NCBI GenBank assembly: GCA_964036665.1
Contig: OZ038527.1
Coordinates: forward strand, 18,808,221 to 18,872,220
DNA from: Gordius sp. MW1
Lineage: Eukaryota > Nematomorpha > Gordioida > Gordea > Gordiidae
Length of the DNA: 64,000 bases
Direction of reading: 5' to 3'
The translations under genes and the position numbers were made by a program. Below, piece after piece: positions 37,646 through 54,454 of this stretch. Position 1 is the first letter of the stretch; every line of letters begins with the position of its first letter. The notes beneath the pieces were generated by a model that was not told where the DNA came from, did no database searches, and saw nothing but the letters and a program-made list of their open reading frames with translations.

Positions 37646-38533
37646 CACTTAAGGCACTTTGTAAAAGTGGGAAGTTTTATGTAATACATAAATCTTTTCT
37701 TTCTTCTTCCCGCCCCTTTGCTCTGACCAAAATAAATTTATCGGTGGTGGGGTTTGTTCTTGTTACCGCATTACGCATATATATTATACACAAATTTTAC
37801 TATGTTATTAAATATTTTTTACTATGCAAAGCTTAATTTATATAAGTGATTCAATACTTCGTCTATGTTAAAATAAACAAATATTTGTGAATTAATTTTA
37901 AGATTTATAAATAATATATGAAAAAAACAGGAATGTTTGTTTTATAAAAAAATTAATGTTATTTATTAACTTTCTTTGAAAGATTATTATATTAAACACA
38001 ATATAAACAGGACAATTAAAAGTGAGCCCATAAATTGCAGGGCCATTATTTGACTTTTACAAAATAATCATAACATTTTAGTTGTTAATTTTGATATTTT
38101 TTTAATACAATTTAGAAAACGGCCTATTTTATAACTGTTTACACTTCTACAACATTAAAAATATATAATATCTCATTAAAGATATCTTATAAAAATAATT
38201 AAATAATTTGAAAAAGGTTGTTCAAAATATTTTTGTATAAAAATGTGGACACTTGTTGACGAAGTTAATTTTACCGAAAGTTATAAATTGCACATAATTT
38301 AAAATTAAAGATCATTAAATAAGAAAAAGATGTTCAAAGCCACCCAACCACTTTTTATCCCTGCAAAATCAAATATTACTCCAAAAATTATGCGATGACT
38401 GATGATTTAAACCCAAAATAATAATTTATATGCAAATTTGATAAAGCTATTTCTTATAATTTGATATTCTTTAATATAATGTCCTGAACGAGAACTCTAG
38501 CAGTTTGCATTCACCATAAAGCGATAAATAACC

Positions 38534-39411
38534 TAGGGGAGACCGGGGTTAGTCGTAGCCCGGGGTTACTATTATCTTTGTAATTATTTTTAAAATAATA
38601 ATGTATATAATTAAAATTAATACCATATGTGTATTTTTTCATAAGGTATAAGTAAAAAAAATTTTGTTTATAAAAAATAAAATTTAAATTTTTTATAAAG
38701 GAAAAACGATTTTTCGGGGCTATAGCCTTGACAAAATTTTGTATTTTTGACATAAAATTTTTTTGGCTGTATATTTTGGACTAATTTTAGTTCTGTCTTA
38801 TAAAGAGATTTTTTTATATAAAAACAGTCTAATGATTAAATTTTTCTTTGCAAAATAACATGTTGAATTATTAATTGTTTATAAAGGGTAGGGGCTAGTG
38901 CTAGCCATTTTTCATTGCGTAGACAAGTGTCAAGATTTAAAAAACAATAATTTTGTTTAATAATAATTTATCTTAGTTAGACTATTTAAAGATTTTTCCC
39001 GTTGCAGAATTCGTCTTTTATGGGTACCTAAATCAGATTGTCATCTTGACCCCTTTTTCTTTGTATTATGTAAAATATAACCATATTACATTTGCATTCT
39101 CTATTTTTTTTTATAATAAAACAATCTTTTTATTGACTTGAGTTAGCCACCAAAAGGAAGTGGAAACGTAAGGGATAATCTATCCCACGAAAGGGGCTAT
39201 GATTTGCCCCGGGATTTTTTAAATTTTTAGGATTTTTGTTTTTTTTTTAAATTTAATTTGCAAACTATTACTTATTTTAATCGAAATTTTTTTCCTATAA
39301 TATAAATAGACCTTAAAATTACGTTCCCACAAAAAAAATGAAAAATGATTTTTAGTTTTTTTTAAATCGCGATTTAATTTTTTATGGTTATTTAGTCCCC
39401 GGTCTCCCCTA
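38534..39411. mobile_element. Mariner-like MITE with GGGGAGACCGGGG ends
   Basis: The body is 38536-39409 (874 bases). The left end GGGGAGACCGGGG is exactly inverted at the right (CCCCGGTCTCCCC), and both ends abut TA, consistent with a TA target duplication of the Tc1/mariner group. No transposase is encoded. Several internal GGGGCTA-like motifs echo the ends. Confidence 0.75.
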
Positions 39412-39878
39412 CTATACCTTTAATTTTAACAGGAAACGCAATTATTGGGAAAAAACTATTGTTTAAAAAAATAAATTCGAAATTGTACGTCCTTGAATAA
39501 ATAATAATAAACCCATTGCAGTTTTTTATAAACTATTTTTCAATATTAATGATAAGTTTTAAAATATTTCCCCATGGTAACGTTATGGGGAAGCATTGAG
39601 CTTAAAAATTTATTAAATAAATTAGCGAAAACATCACCGCTATAAATCAAAAGAAATAATAGTCCTTTTGTTACAAATTGTGCCTTATTTTCCCCCCGGT
39701 TAACTTCCTTTTTATTTGACGTGTTTTAAGCCATTGTAAATGGTTTTAGGATGGACAAGACGCGTCAAAAATGTATGACCTTTAATATGGGAGAAATTTG
39801 TTCGATCTTAGTACCTGTCAATGTCCATTCTTTTAACAAAATGCTTTTAAGGCAATTCGCTAGAAAAAATTAATTAAA

Positions 39879-42800
39879 ATGCCCATTGTTGAAGCACCTA
39901 TTTCCTTAAATTATCAAGCTTTTATCGCATTATTCGGAACCTATTTGGCTTGTTTTATTATTGGTGGTAAGAATGTTGCTGAAAATTAGTTAGATTTGAT
40001 TAATCAAATAGATTTGATTAATCAAACGACATTTTTTTGTTATTGTTTTTTTTAGAATATATAACTTCCACTATCATCATAAGTTTTACAGTGTTAATCT
40101 CTTGGAAACCTATGTCATGTCGAATCCCACCTGAAACATTTTTTAAAAGACTGATTATATTTATGGTAATTTGAGAATATGAAGATTAGTTGGTCATCAC
40201 TCTTCCTATACCAAAATACAAATTTTAACTCATTATTGTGATTTTTATTAGCAAGACATATATTGCAGTCAAATTAATAACGTCCGACTTTTGGCGAAAT
40301 AGGTTGAAATCCTTGTTATCAACAAGTTTTTGTTATGACTGATTCTATATGTTAAATCGGCTCACCTTGGTTCACAAGGGAGGGTGAAAACAGGCGCGTA
40401 GCTAAGATTTTCTAAAGGTGGCATGGGAATTATTAAAAATATTATTTGATATCGTCATATTAAATTGCTATGCAATTTATGGGCTCGCTTTTTGTTGTCC
40501 GTCCGTCCGTCCAACGTTCTGAATTGCTGGTTCCATACCCGGAGGGGCATTTTTTTTAATTTAATTAATATATTGTTCTTATTAATACCATTGACAATAT
40601 GATTTTTTGGCTGTCCGCTGGCTACTGACCAATGAAAAAATGACCATTGGCCAAATTGTAATTCGAAATTTTTTTTTCATTTTTAAATTGGTATATTAGG
40701 TTAACATTGATAAACCCTATGCCCTCCCCTATAAAGGCCTATGCCTCTACTGATGTGGGTTCGAATCCCGGCGAGGGCAAATTCTTAATTGCTGGTTCGA
40801 TACCCGGAGAGGGCAAATTTTTTTTTTTAATTAAATTAATATATTGTTATTGTTAATACCATTGATAATATGACTTTTTGACCGTGTCCTGGCTGACCAA
40901 TGAAAAAAATGACCATTGGCCAAATTGTGATTCAAAATTTTTTTTTGTTTTTGAATTGATATATTAGGTTAACATTGATAATTTATGCCCTCCCCTTGAA
41001 GGGCCTATGCCTCTACTGATATGGGTCCCTGTGCCCCCCCCTACAAAAGCCTATGCCTCGACTGATGTGGGTTCGAATCCCGGCGAGGGCAAATTCTTAA
41101 TTGCTGGTTCGATACCCGGAGAGGGCAAATTTTTTTTTTAATTAATATATTGTTCTTGTTAATACCATTGATAATATGACTTTGAGACGGTGTTCTGGCT
41201 ACTGACCAATGAAAATACTGACCATTGGCCAAAGTATAAATGGAATTTTTTTTTGTTTTTATTCGTCTCTTATGTATTTATATCCTTTTTAACCGTGTCT
41301 TGGCTACTGACCAATGAAAAAAACGACCAGTGGCCAAAGTATAAATCGAAATTTTTTTTTTCGTCTCTTATGTATTTATATCCTTTTTAACCGTGTCCTG
41401 GCTAATGACCAATGAAAAAAATGACCATTGGCCAAAGTATAAATCGAATTTTTTTTTGTCTTTTATGTATTTATATCCCTTTTGACCGTGTCCTGGCTAC
41501 TGACCAAATAATTAAATGACCATTGGCCAAAGTGTAGCAAATTTTTTTTTCTACGGGTAAACAAAGGCTGTTTACCCGTTTGCTGGCTACTGACCAATAA
41601 AAAAAATGACCACTGGCCAAAGTGAGATTAAGATCAAATTTTTTCTCTTGCTTATAATTTTATTCGCCAGTATTTGGCAGTCTGCTGGTTACTGACCAAT
41701 GGAAAAAATGACCACTGGCCAAAGTGAGATTAAAATTGATTTTTTTTATCTAGATTATAATTATAGGCCAGTTATTTGGCTGTCTGCTAACCATTAGAAA
41801 AAATTACCACTGGCCAAAGTGATGGAAAAAATGACCAATGGCCAAGGTTTGATTGGAAATTTTTTTCGTTTTTTTAATATCTTGTTTATACCATACATAT
41901 GCGCATGATTTGAATAGAGTCTATAATTATAATTCAAATTATGGGTCGCCTACACCAATTGTTTGAATTTATAAAGTATAAAAAAAAACTCTAAATTGAA
42001 AGTTGTACGTTTTGGAAGGATGACTAATGGCTTTTCCAAGGTCATACCCTCTATTTGCGTTCCTTTCGTCATTTTGATTAATTTAGAAGTTGATAAATAA
42101 GAATGAATGAAAGAAAACCTATTCCTCAATAAATTAAGTATTAATAAGTGTTTTATAACAGGTTTTACAGAAATTTAACTTTTTAAATATTTGTATAAAT
42201 AATTAACTAATCATTTTGCATTTTATACCCCCCTATAGGCATTCTCGCCCCTTCCTACCTTTCTCGCCCATAAATTGCATAGCAAATATGCTACGTTTAT
42301 ACGGAGTAAAGATGAGTTTCGTTCCCCCTTCCCTCCTGCACCTCCCTCCCCCTTTCCACCAGGGCGGAAGGCCCTGGTTTTATTATACAATTGGTCCCAA
42401 TAGTCAATTAATATCTAACTACTCATTTATTCTTTAAACTCTCGCTTTTTTTATTTTCGCAAGTATCAACATCTTTTCAAACGCCTAATACAACGTGTCT
42501 AACAAAGTTTAGAGATTCTACGCGTTTAAGTGATATTTTACTTATTATTCCTGCAATTTTTGATAGTTCAACATTTGTTATCGATAAGGTTTGTGCTTTT
42601 CGACTGGGATATATTACGCTCGATACATCGTTCTATTCCCCAATAAAAGTATAATCGTAGCTATAACCTCAAGCTCCCCGGCTACTCTATACTTTTTACT
42701 AGGACCATTCTCCTTGTGGCTCACTGCTCAAATAGGACCATGTTTAGTAAAAATTAACATTTTTTCTCGCTTAAAAGTTAATTATATATGTTAAGTATTA

Positions 42801-44193
42801 ATATTATTTAACCACAATTGAAAATTTAAACACACCAACTTTTTATTTAAGTGTAGATTTAATAATATAAGTTTCAACATTGTTAGATCCCCCTAAAAAA
42901 AGTTATTAAAATGAATTACGATTTTTGCTTAAATTTCAATCTAAAATTTAAATCTCAAGTATGTCAACATTTATACAGACAATCTCAATCGGAGCCCTAA
43001 CAGGAACGGTAGGCTATTTGGCATCAGCATTCCTGACAAGCATTAATCTACTATGCCTGACGCAAGGGATATTAGTGGGAGTTGGATGTGGATTAGTTAT
43101 GGCTCCAACATTTTGTCATTTCAAACTCCTTTTCCCCACTAAACACTATGCTGTCGCAAATGCTCTCACCCTTTCAGGCCTTTCTCTAGGTTATTTCGTG
43201 TTTCCTTACATATTAGAAGCATTTATAGACTCGTACGGGATTGGCAATTCCCTCCTAATTACTTCAGCCATTTATGCCAACACATTCGCGGTTGCTGTGG
43301 CATTTTACGATCCTGCTGTTAAACGGTCAACCGCCTCTGTCAAATTATCAATTCCAAACAAAGAGTGGTTGGATTTTTTCAAGCTAAAGATTCAAAATTG
43401 CAAAAATATCGTGAAGCCTAATGGAAATAGCGGTAGAAGGTTGGGAAGCGATATAATTAACGTAGTAATTTTCATGTTGTATGCTTTTTTAGAGCAAGCC
43501 GCAGGTTCAATTTTCATCGTCATGCTGCCTAATTACTTGCTACGTTCCAACGCCGTTAAAACAGAGAGCATTGCTTCAACTATAATTTCGCTAACAGCTG
43601 TAGGAGATTTTGCGGGAAGTATATCTATCGTAGCCGTCGGATTTTTCATGATTTTAATCAAATTATTACCAAAACAAGAGTTAAGTCCATCTTTACAGGA
43701 GACAACACCCGAAACTTTGATTTCAAAGCTATATGTAAGATGCAAACTACTATTCACTCTCATTAAAAATTGTAGCCCTATCTATAAACTGATTCTTTTT
43801 TTGATGACGCTAATAATTCACTTGGTCATAAATGGCATATTTCTCGTTAAAAAATCCACTGAGTGGACACTGCCACAACTGAGAACTATTGTATTCATAT
43901 ATGGACATTCATATGGTGCCAGATGGGCTCTAACCAACCCCGTACTAATTTATATGTTCGGGGGAGGTAAATTTTCTAAAATGACGGGAAATTACTTTAC
44001 GGCAGCTGGTCTGGGGTCCTTATGCGGAGTTACAATGGCTACTTGGTTTTCTAGTCGATATAACAATGTGACTATCATGTTTTACATCACTACCGCAATC
44101 ACTTTATGCGCAATCACATGCTATTTGAAATTGTTTTTAATCGCATTTAACAAATTCGGGGATAACAAGGAGCGCAGTGTTACGCGATTGTGA
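39879..44193 (+). CDS. SLC16-like (monocarboxylate transporter family) membrane transporter
   Basis: Three exons join in phase: 39879-39966, 42589-42746 and 42979-44193, giving about 486 residues. SLC16 proteins are 12-helix major-facilitator carriers, often moving monocarboxylates with protons across the plasma membrane; the substrate cannot be read here. Exon 1 gives the start and helix 1 (ALFGTYLACFIIG). Exon 2 encodes helix 2 (SPATLYFLLGPFSLWLTAQIG). Exon 3 encodes helices 3-12, with GVGCGLVMAPTF as a typical MCT helix-4 region and a polar central loop near residues 190-220. The ATG at 42961 in exon 3 is in frame, but starting there would drop the first helices, so I prefer the three-exon model with an acceptor at 42978. 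The 2.6-kb first intron is largely repeat. Confidence 0.78.
40500..41860. repeat. Array of hairpin units and tRNA T-arm-like units in an SLC16 intron
   Basis: At least nine copies of CTACTGACCAATG, an A-run, then TGACCATTGGCCAAAG occur at about 40621, 40891, 41197, 41301, 41399, 41493, 41583, 41684 and 41790, spaced 90-105 bases apart in the second half. TGACCAATG and CATTGGCCA are complementary, so each unit is a small hairpin. The first half alternates with two copies (near 40720 and 41040) of a block holding GGGTTCGAATCCCGGCGAGG and CTGGTTCGATACCCGGAGAG. Both look like RNA polymerase III B-box and T-arm sequence. Confidence 0.8.
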
Positions 44194-44769
44194 TCAATTA
44201 TTTATTGTATGTTTTAGAATTATAAAAAGTGTATTAAAAAGCTAATCCTATTTTGGTAATCACGACTAAATTTACATTTGCATTTAACGAATGAAAAAAT
44301 GAAATTTTTAAGGTTATTTCCTAAAACTCCGAAAATAATTACAAATACATTAGTCGGCAAGAGCGAATCGCTAGTTCATCAAAATCAATTAGCGGAAAAA
44401 TGCACTGTGATTTTTGGATGCATAATATACATATTTGTATACAAAAATTTTTAATTTTTGTCAAGCCAACGTCAGAATTGAAAATCTTCGTAATTTTTAA
44501 AAAATCATGAATCTTTAAGCTCCTTCAAACTAAACTTTTATAAATGACAGCACTAAAAATGCATCAAAACCTTGAACACGATTTTAACGTCACGGAACAG
44601 TTAAAAAACATATTATGCCAGTATACATTTTTTCACTAGAATTTCCATCAAACGTAATGAGGTTTTAGATAGAACGTATAAACGAAAAAAAATTCGCTGT
44701 AATTTTGTATAAGTTTTCACGGAGACAAAAAAAAAATGGTCGATAATCGAAATGGTTAGATAAAATCAA

Positions 44770-50865
<6,096 letters not shown>

Positions 50866-53270
50866 TAAATATCTCAAAGTGGTACATTTTGTTTTTGCGA
50901 CGAATCGAATTTCGTACCTTCCTCTACTAGCCTTCCTCTATTTGATTGAGTAGTCAGTAGTCTTGAATATTGAGTGCTAGTAAAGTTGTTTTTACAAGGT
51001 ATTAATGACATTCAAGCACTTGATAAAGATTGTGATGCAATTTTAGGTGCGAAGTCTTAAAAAATGAAAAGTAAATTACAACTCCCTCTATGATTTGGTA
51101 GTACCCCTTTGGGTGACATGTATAAAACGTTATTGCGTAAAAACGGAGGGTAATAATCTGATTTAATTTAAGATAATTTTAATCATCATTTTGAGGCAAA
51201 ACATTGTAATGATAATTTCTACTCTCAATTTGTTTATAAACAGCTAGTAACTTATAAACTTAGAATATTGATATATTGGATTATTGATTTCAATACGACA
51301 AAACTTATTTGACAAGGGTTTGGATTTGTAATAAGGTATTTAGGGATGATAATAATTTAATGCACCTTGACCTTCCAATTTATATTCCTAGCATAAGCGA
51401 TATAAAACTCTAACCATAGCTCCGTTAGATATTTAACTAAAACACAAAGTGTGTGGCAAAACAACTGATAATACTTATCAGTTTTAGATTTAAAAGTTAC
51501 AAAGGCCTTATTTTCTTCCAAAAATCGTGCAATTAATTATAAAATAAATTTACATGATGATTGTACATATTTTAATTCAACCAATTCATTTTACCACAAG
51601 ATTTTAGCTGCAGATAAAATCGGGATGTTTTGAAATAAAATTAAATAATTTGCCTTTATAATCCATAATAAGCAAAATTGATAAAATCCTCAATAACATT
51701 GTTTATTATGGATTTCATCTAACCTGAAATGTTATCGACTATCAATCAACTTGTTGAAGGTCAGGATCCTTCTCATTGTAATATGGACGTGGTTAAGGGA
51801 AACTAAGAGAGGCAACTACTCTCTGAATCTAAATTTCTTGTAAATTTAACGAAATACCGAATGAAATTTTCAACTCCCTTATCAAACTTTTGCCCCCCCC
51901 CCGTTCAAATTCGGACTATGCCCATTTAAAGATACGCAAATGAAGATTTTATGAGTAGGTAAAAAGATTAAATGTATTCTGACACCAACCCGTCTTCTTT
52001 TACTATCCTATATTTTTGTTTCTACTATAAATTAATTTTTATTCAATTTAAATACCTCAAAAAAAGAAAGAATTGAGCAATGACTTTAATTAAATCTTAT
52101 AATTTTAGATGATTAAATTGTAGCAAGATAAATTAGATTCTTAATTATGTTCTAATCGTACTTATATTTGTTTTAAAGCACCCTTTTAATGTTAAAAAAA
52201 TCTAAAATGTAAAATCTGCTACTTAAAAAATATATCGGCTTGGGTTTGGCACGAATCAAAAATAATAAAAAAAGATTTTAGTCTTGTGCGGGGCTTACGC
52301 CGATAAAGAGAAATTTATGTAGGACTCTAAGGGCTAGTATCATACAGCCGAATATGATTATAATGTCGTACGCAATTGCTCAACTTTCCATCTTAGCTTA
52401 AATTCTATGTTTATTCCCAGCACGATATCATTTCGTTTTGGATAATTATAAATGTTTGGGATTATATTTAAAATAATATTTATTATGATACAATCATTAA
52501 GCACAATCAATGCTTTTCATAGCAGACGAATTTTGAAATAGGAAAAGCGAGAAATGTTTCAAATTAAAAATAGAACAGAACTTATAAACTTATTTAGATA
52601 TTTTGCTTAATGTTAGTATTTCCAATTACATTTCATTTTTAATAAATAAATTGATTATGGATCAAATGTTTTAGAGGTACATGTATTTAATATTCACTTT
52701 GGTGAACAAACATTAGACTTGAAAAAATCCGTCCCTTTTACAGCGCAACTATTTGCATTTTGGACTAAGCCAATGCCGTTCTTAAACATTTGATTTATAC
52801 ATTAAATAGTACAAATCTTTCCACTTATAAGTATTGACTCTAGAAAATTAAGTAATAGTGACAAAATTTTTATCAATTGCCATGCAACTTATGGGTTAAA
52901 TATGGTGTTAGTGTTATAAACATAAAGAATTTAATAGGAGTAAATTTTATTTACATATAAGAAGGGGCTGTCGATAAAGGTAGAAATTATAGATATTGAA
53001 ATATTAGCCTGGGGGCGACCGTTAGATCTGCATATGTCATTATTAGTCTCAAGACTAGCCACATCATAAGCCGCACGAATGTAGGTTTAAAATTAGACAT
53101 CAACAACTAGTAGGGACCAGACAAACCTTATTGCTCTATTAATAACTTTCAATGTTTAAGATGCCTTATTTAAACCTTCTGATATTTGTAAATCTAAAAA
53201 CCTAATGTACAAACTTTGGCTCCAATTTTATATATTATTTACATTGGTGATGACAGTCCTAAGAATTTGT
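50866..53270. other. Intergenic region upstream of METAP2
   Basis: AT-rich. The METAP2 promoter and 5' untranslated region should be at its left edge, but I see no diagnostic element. A MITE fragment (C-run, then GGACTATGCCCAT) lies at about 51888-51925. Otherwise I see nothing. Confidence 0.5.
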
Positions 53271-53295
53271 TTCATCCCCCCTGGCTACGCCCATG
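53271..53295. mobile_element. End fragment of a GGCGTAGCC-family MITE
   Basis: Only the right terminus, CCCCCCTGGCTACGCCCATG, remains, about 17 bases before the recognisable start of the Pumilio fragment. Confidence 0.65.
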
Positions 53296-53311
53296 CCATC
53301 ATCACTGAAAT

Positions 53312-53512
53312 GAACGCATCCTGAAGTGCGTGAAGGATCAGAACAAGAATCACGTGGTGCAAAAGTGCATCGCATGCATAAATCCCACCTCGTTGCAATT
53401 TTTTATAGACGCCTTGCATACCCAAGTTTATTCCCTCTCAGTTCACCCATACGGCTGTCGGATCATACAACGCATTCTCGAACATTGTTCATCCGATCAC
53501 GTCGGGGCCACC
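53312..53512 (+). pseudogene. Isolated Pumilio (PUF) repeat fragment
   Basis: About 65 residues closely match the middle PUF repeats of animal Pumilio, RNA-binding repressors of mRNA translation: [18 protein letters not shown], then [25 protein letters not shown] and CRIIQ carry the residues of PUF helix 2 that contact RNA bases. Similarity stops abruptly after EHCSSDH, followed by a stop at about 53533. Just upstream, a likely continuation (IITEMN) is in a different frame, so a frameshift is probable. No acceptor precedes it within 50 bases and no other PUF exon is visible within several kb. I read it as a truncated retrocopy or captured exon; a true exon of a gene with very long introns is the alternative. 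Confidence 0.65.
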
Positions 53513-53536
53513 AGTTTTAGTGAAAGGGGTTAGAAT

Positions 53537-54111
53537 ATATTTTATTAAGGGGAAATTATAACAGTGGTACGAATCTATAAATCGCGAGTTTATATAGCAA
53601 TAGATAACAATAAAAATTCAAATTAACGTTAACTCTGTTCGTGTATTCTTTCTCTTTTCACCTTGTGCGTATCACAACCAAATCTCTTCCAAGGTAAATT
53701 GAATTTGTTTCACTACAGATGAATTTGTTTCACTACATGTTGGGCCGTTTTAACACGTATACGCACGAACTCATTGTAGTAAGTGTTGATATTTTCGTTG
53801 CTAGGTTCGACTTTGTCTGCATAAAAAACAATTAAACACCTAAACATTTTGTCTCGTAAATAATCTTTAAGCACAGTTATAAAATAAACGGGTAGTGAGA
53901 GCGTGTCCCAAATTCTGTAACAGAGTGAATAATTTATGATAGCTTTAAAGGGCATGTATTTACTATTTAAGTGTATAAAATAATTAGGTATTGTTGATAT
54001 TTTAGGTCCAAAGACATTGCGACAGGTAACTTCACTAATTGAATAAATTAGACGCATACTTGGTTGCCTTATTTGAGAAATATAGCAACACCTAAAAAAA
54101 TATGATTCATG
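53537..54111. other. Intergenic, no supported gene
   Basis: AT-rich. A 136-codon minus-strand open frame (53713-54123) runs through it but matches nothing I recognise and ends inside the adjacent MITE, so I do not call it a gene. Confidence 0.4.
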
Positions 54112-54454
54112 CCCAAAATTCAATGAGACAAAATATAATGGTTACAGTCCAAAATGCCACACTCAATAACACGGAAAATTAAATCTCAAATGGGGAGGGA
54201 ATTTGATGTGCATCTAATCCTAACCCTAACCTAAAACGCTGACCTAAAACACTACCCTGAACCTTAACCCTGTCCCTTAAAGTTTTATAGTGCAGCAATA
54301 ATTGTTAAATGCATACGCATGCGCATTATTAAAATGCGCAGCTATCTGATTGGTCTGTTAAATGCATACGCATGCGCATTATAAGATCTTGAAACGGTTT
54401 TAAGATCTTGAAACCGTTTCAAGCTATTTGTATTTTGTCCCATTGTATTTTGGG
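54112..54454. mobile_element. MITE with CCCAAAAT...ACAAAAT inverted ends
   Basis: The left end CCCAAAATTCAATGAGACAA matches the inverted right end (reverse complement CCCAAAATACAATGGGACAA) over about 28 bases. Inside are degenerate CCTAACCC-like repeats (54215-54280), two copies of TAAATGCATACGCATGCGCA and a duplicated AAGATCTTGAAAC motif. No target duplication is obvious. Confidence 0.7.

Noticed and set aside
40720..40780. A functional tRNA gene
   Set aside because: The T arm and acceptor-like pairing are present, but length is about 59 bases with no proper D arm, and it recurs within a repeat array.
42961..44193. SLC16-like gene as a single-exon protein starting at 42961
   Set aside because: It would lack the first two membrane helices, and two upstream exons supply them with matching phase.
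53713..54123. 136-codon minus-strand open frame as a gene
   Set aside because: No recognisable motif. It runs into the MITE at 54112 and its composition is that of AT-rich intergenic DNA.
54215..54280. Interstitial telomere array
   Set aside because: CCTAACCC-like repeats are few and degenerate and lie inside a MITE.
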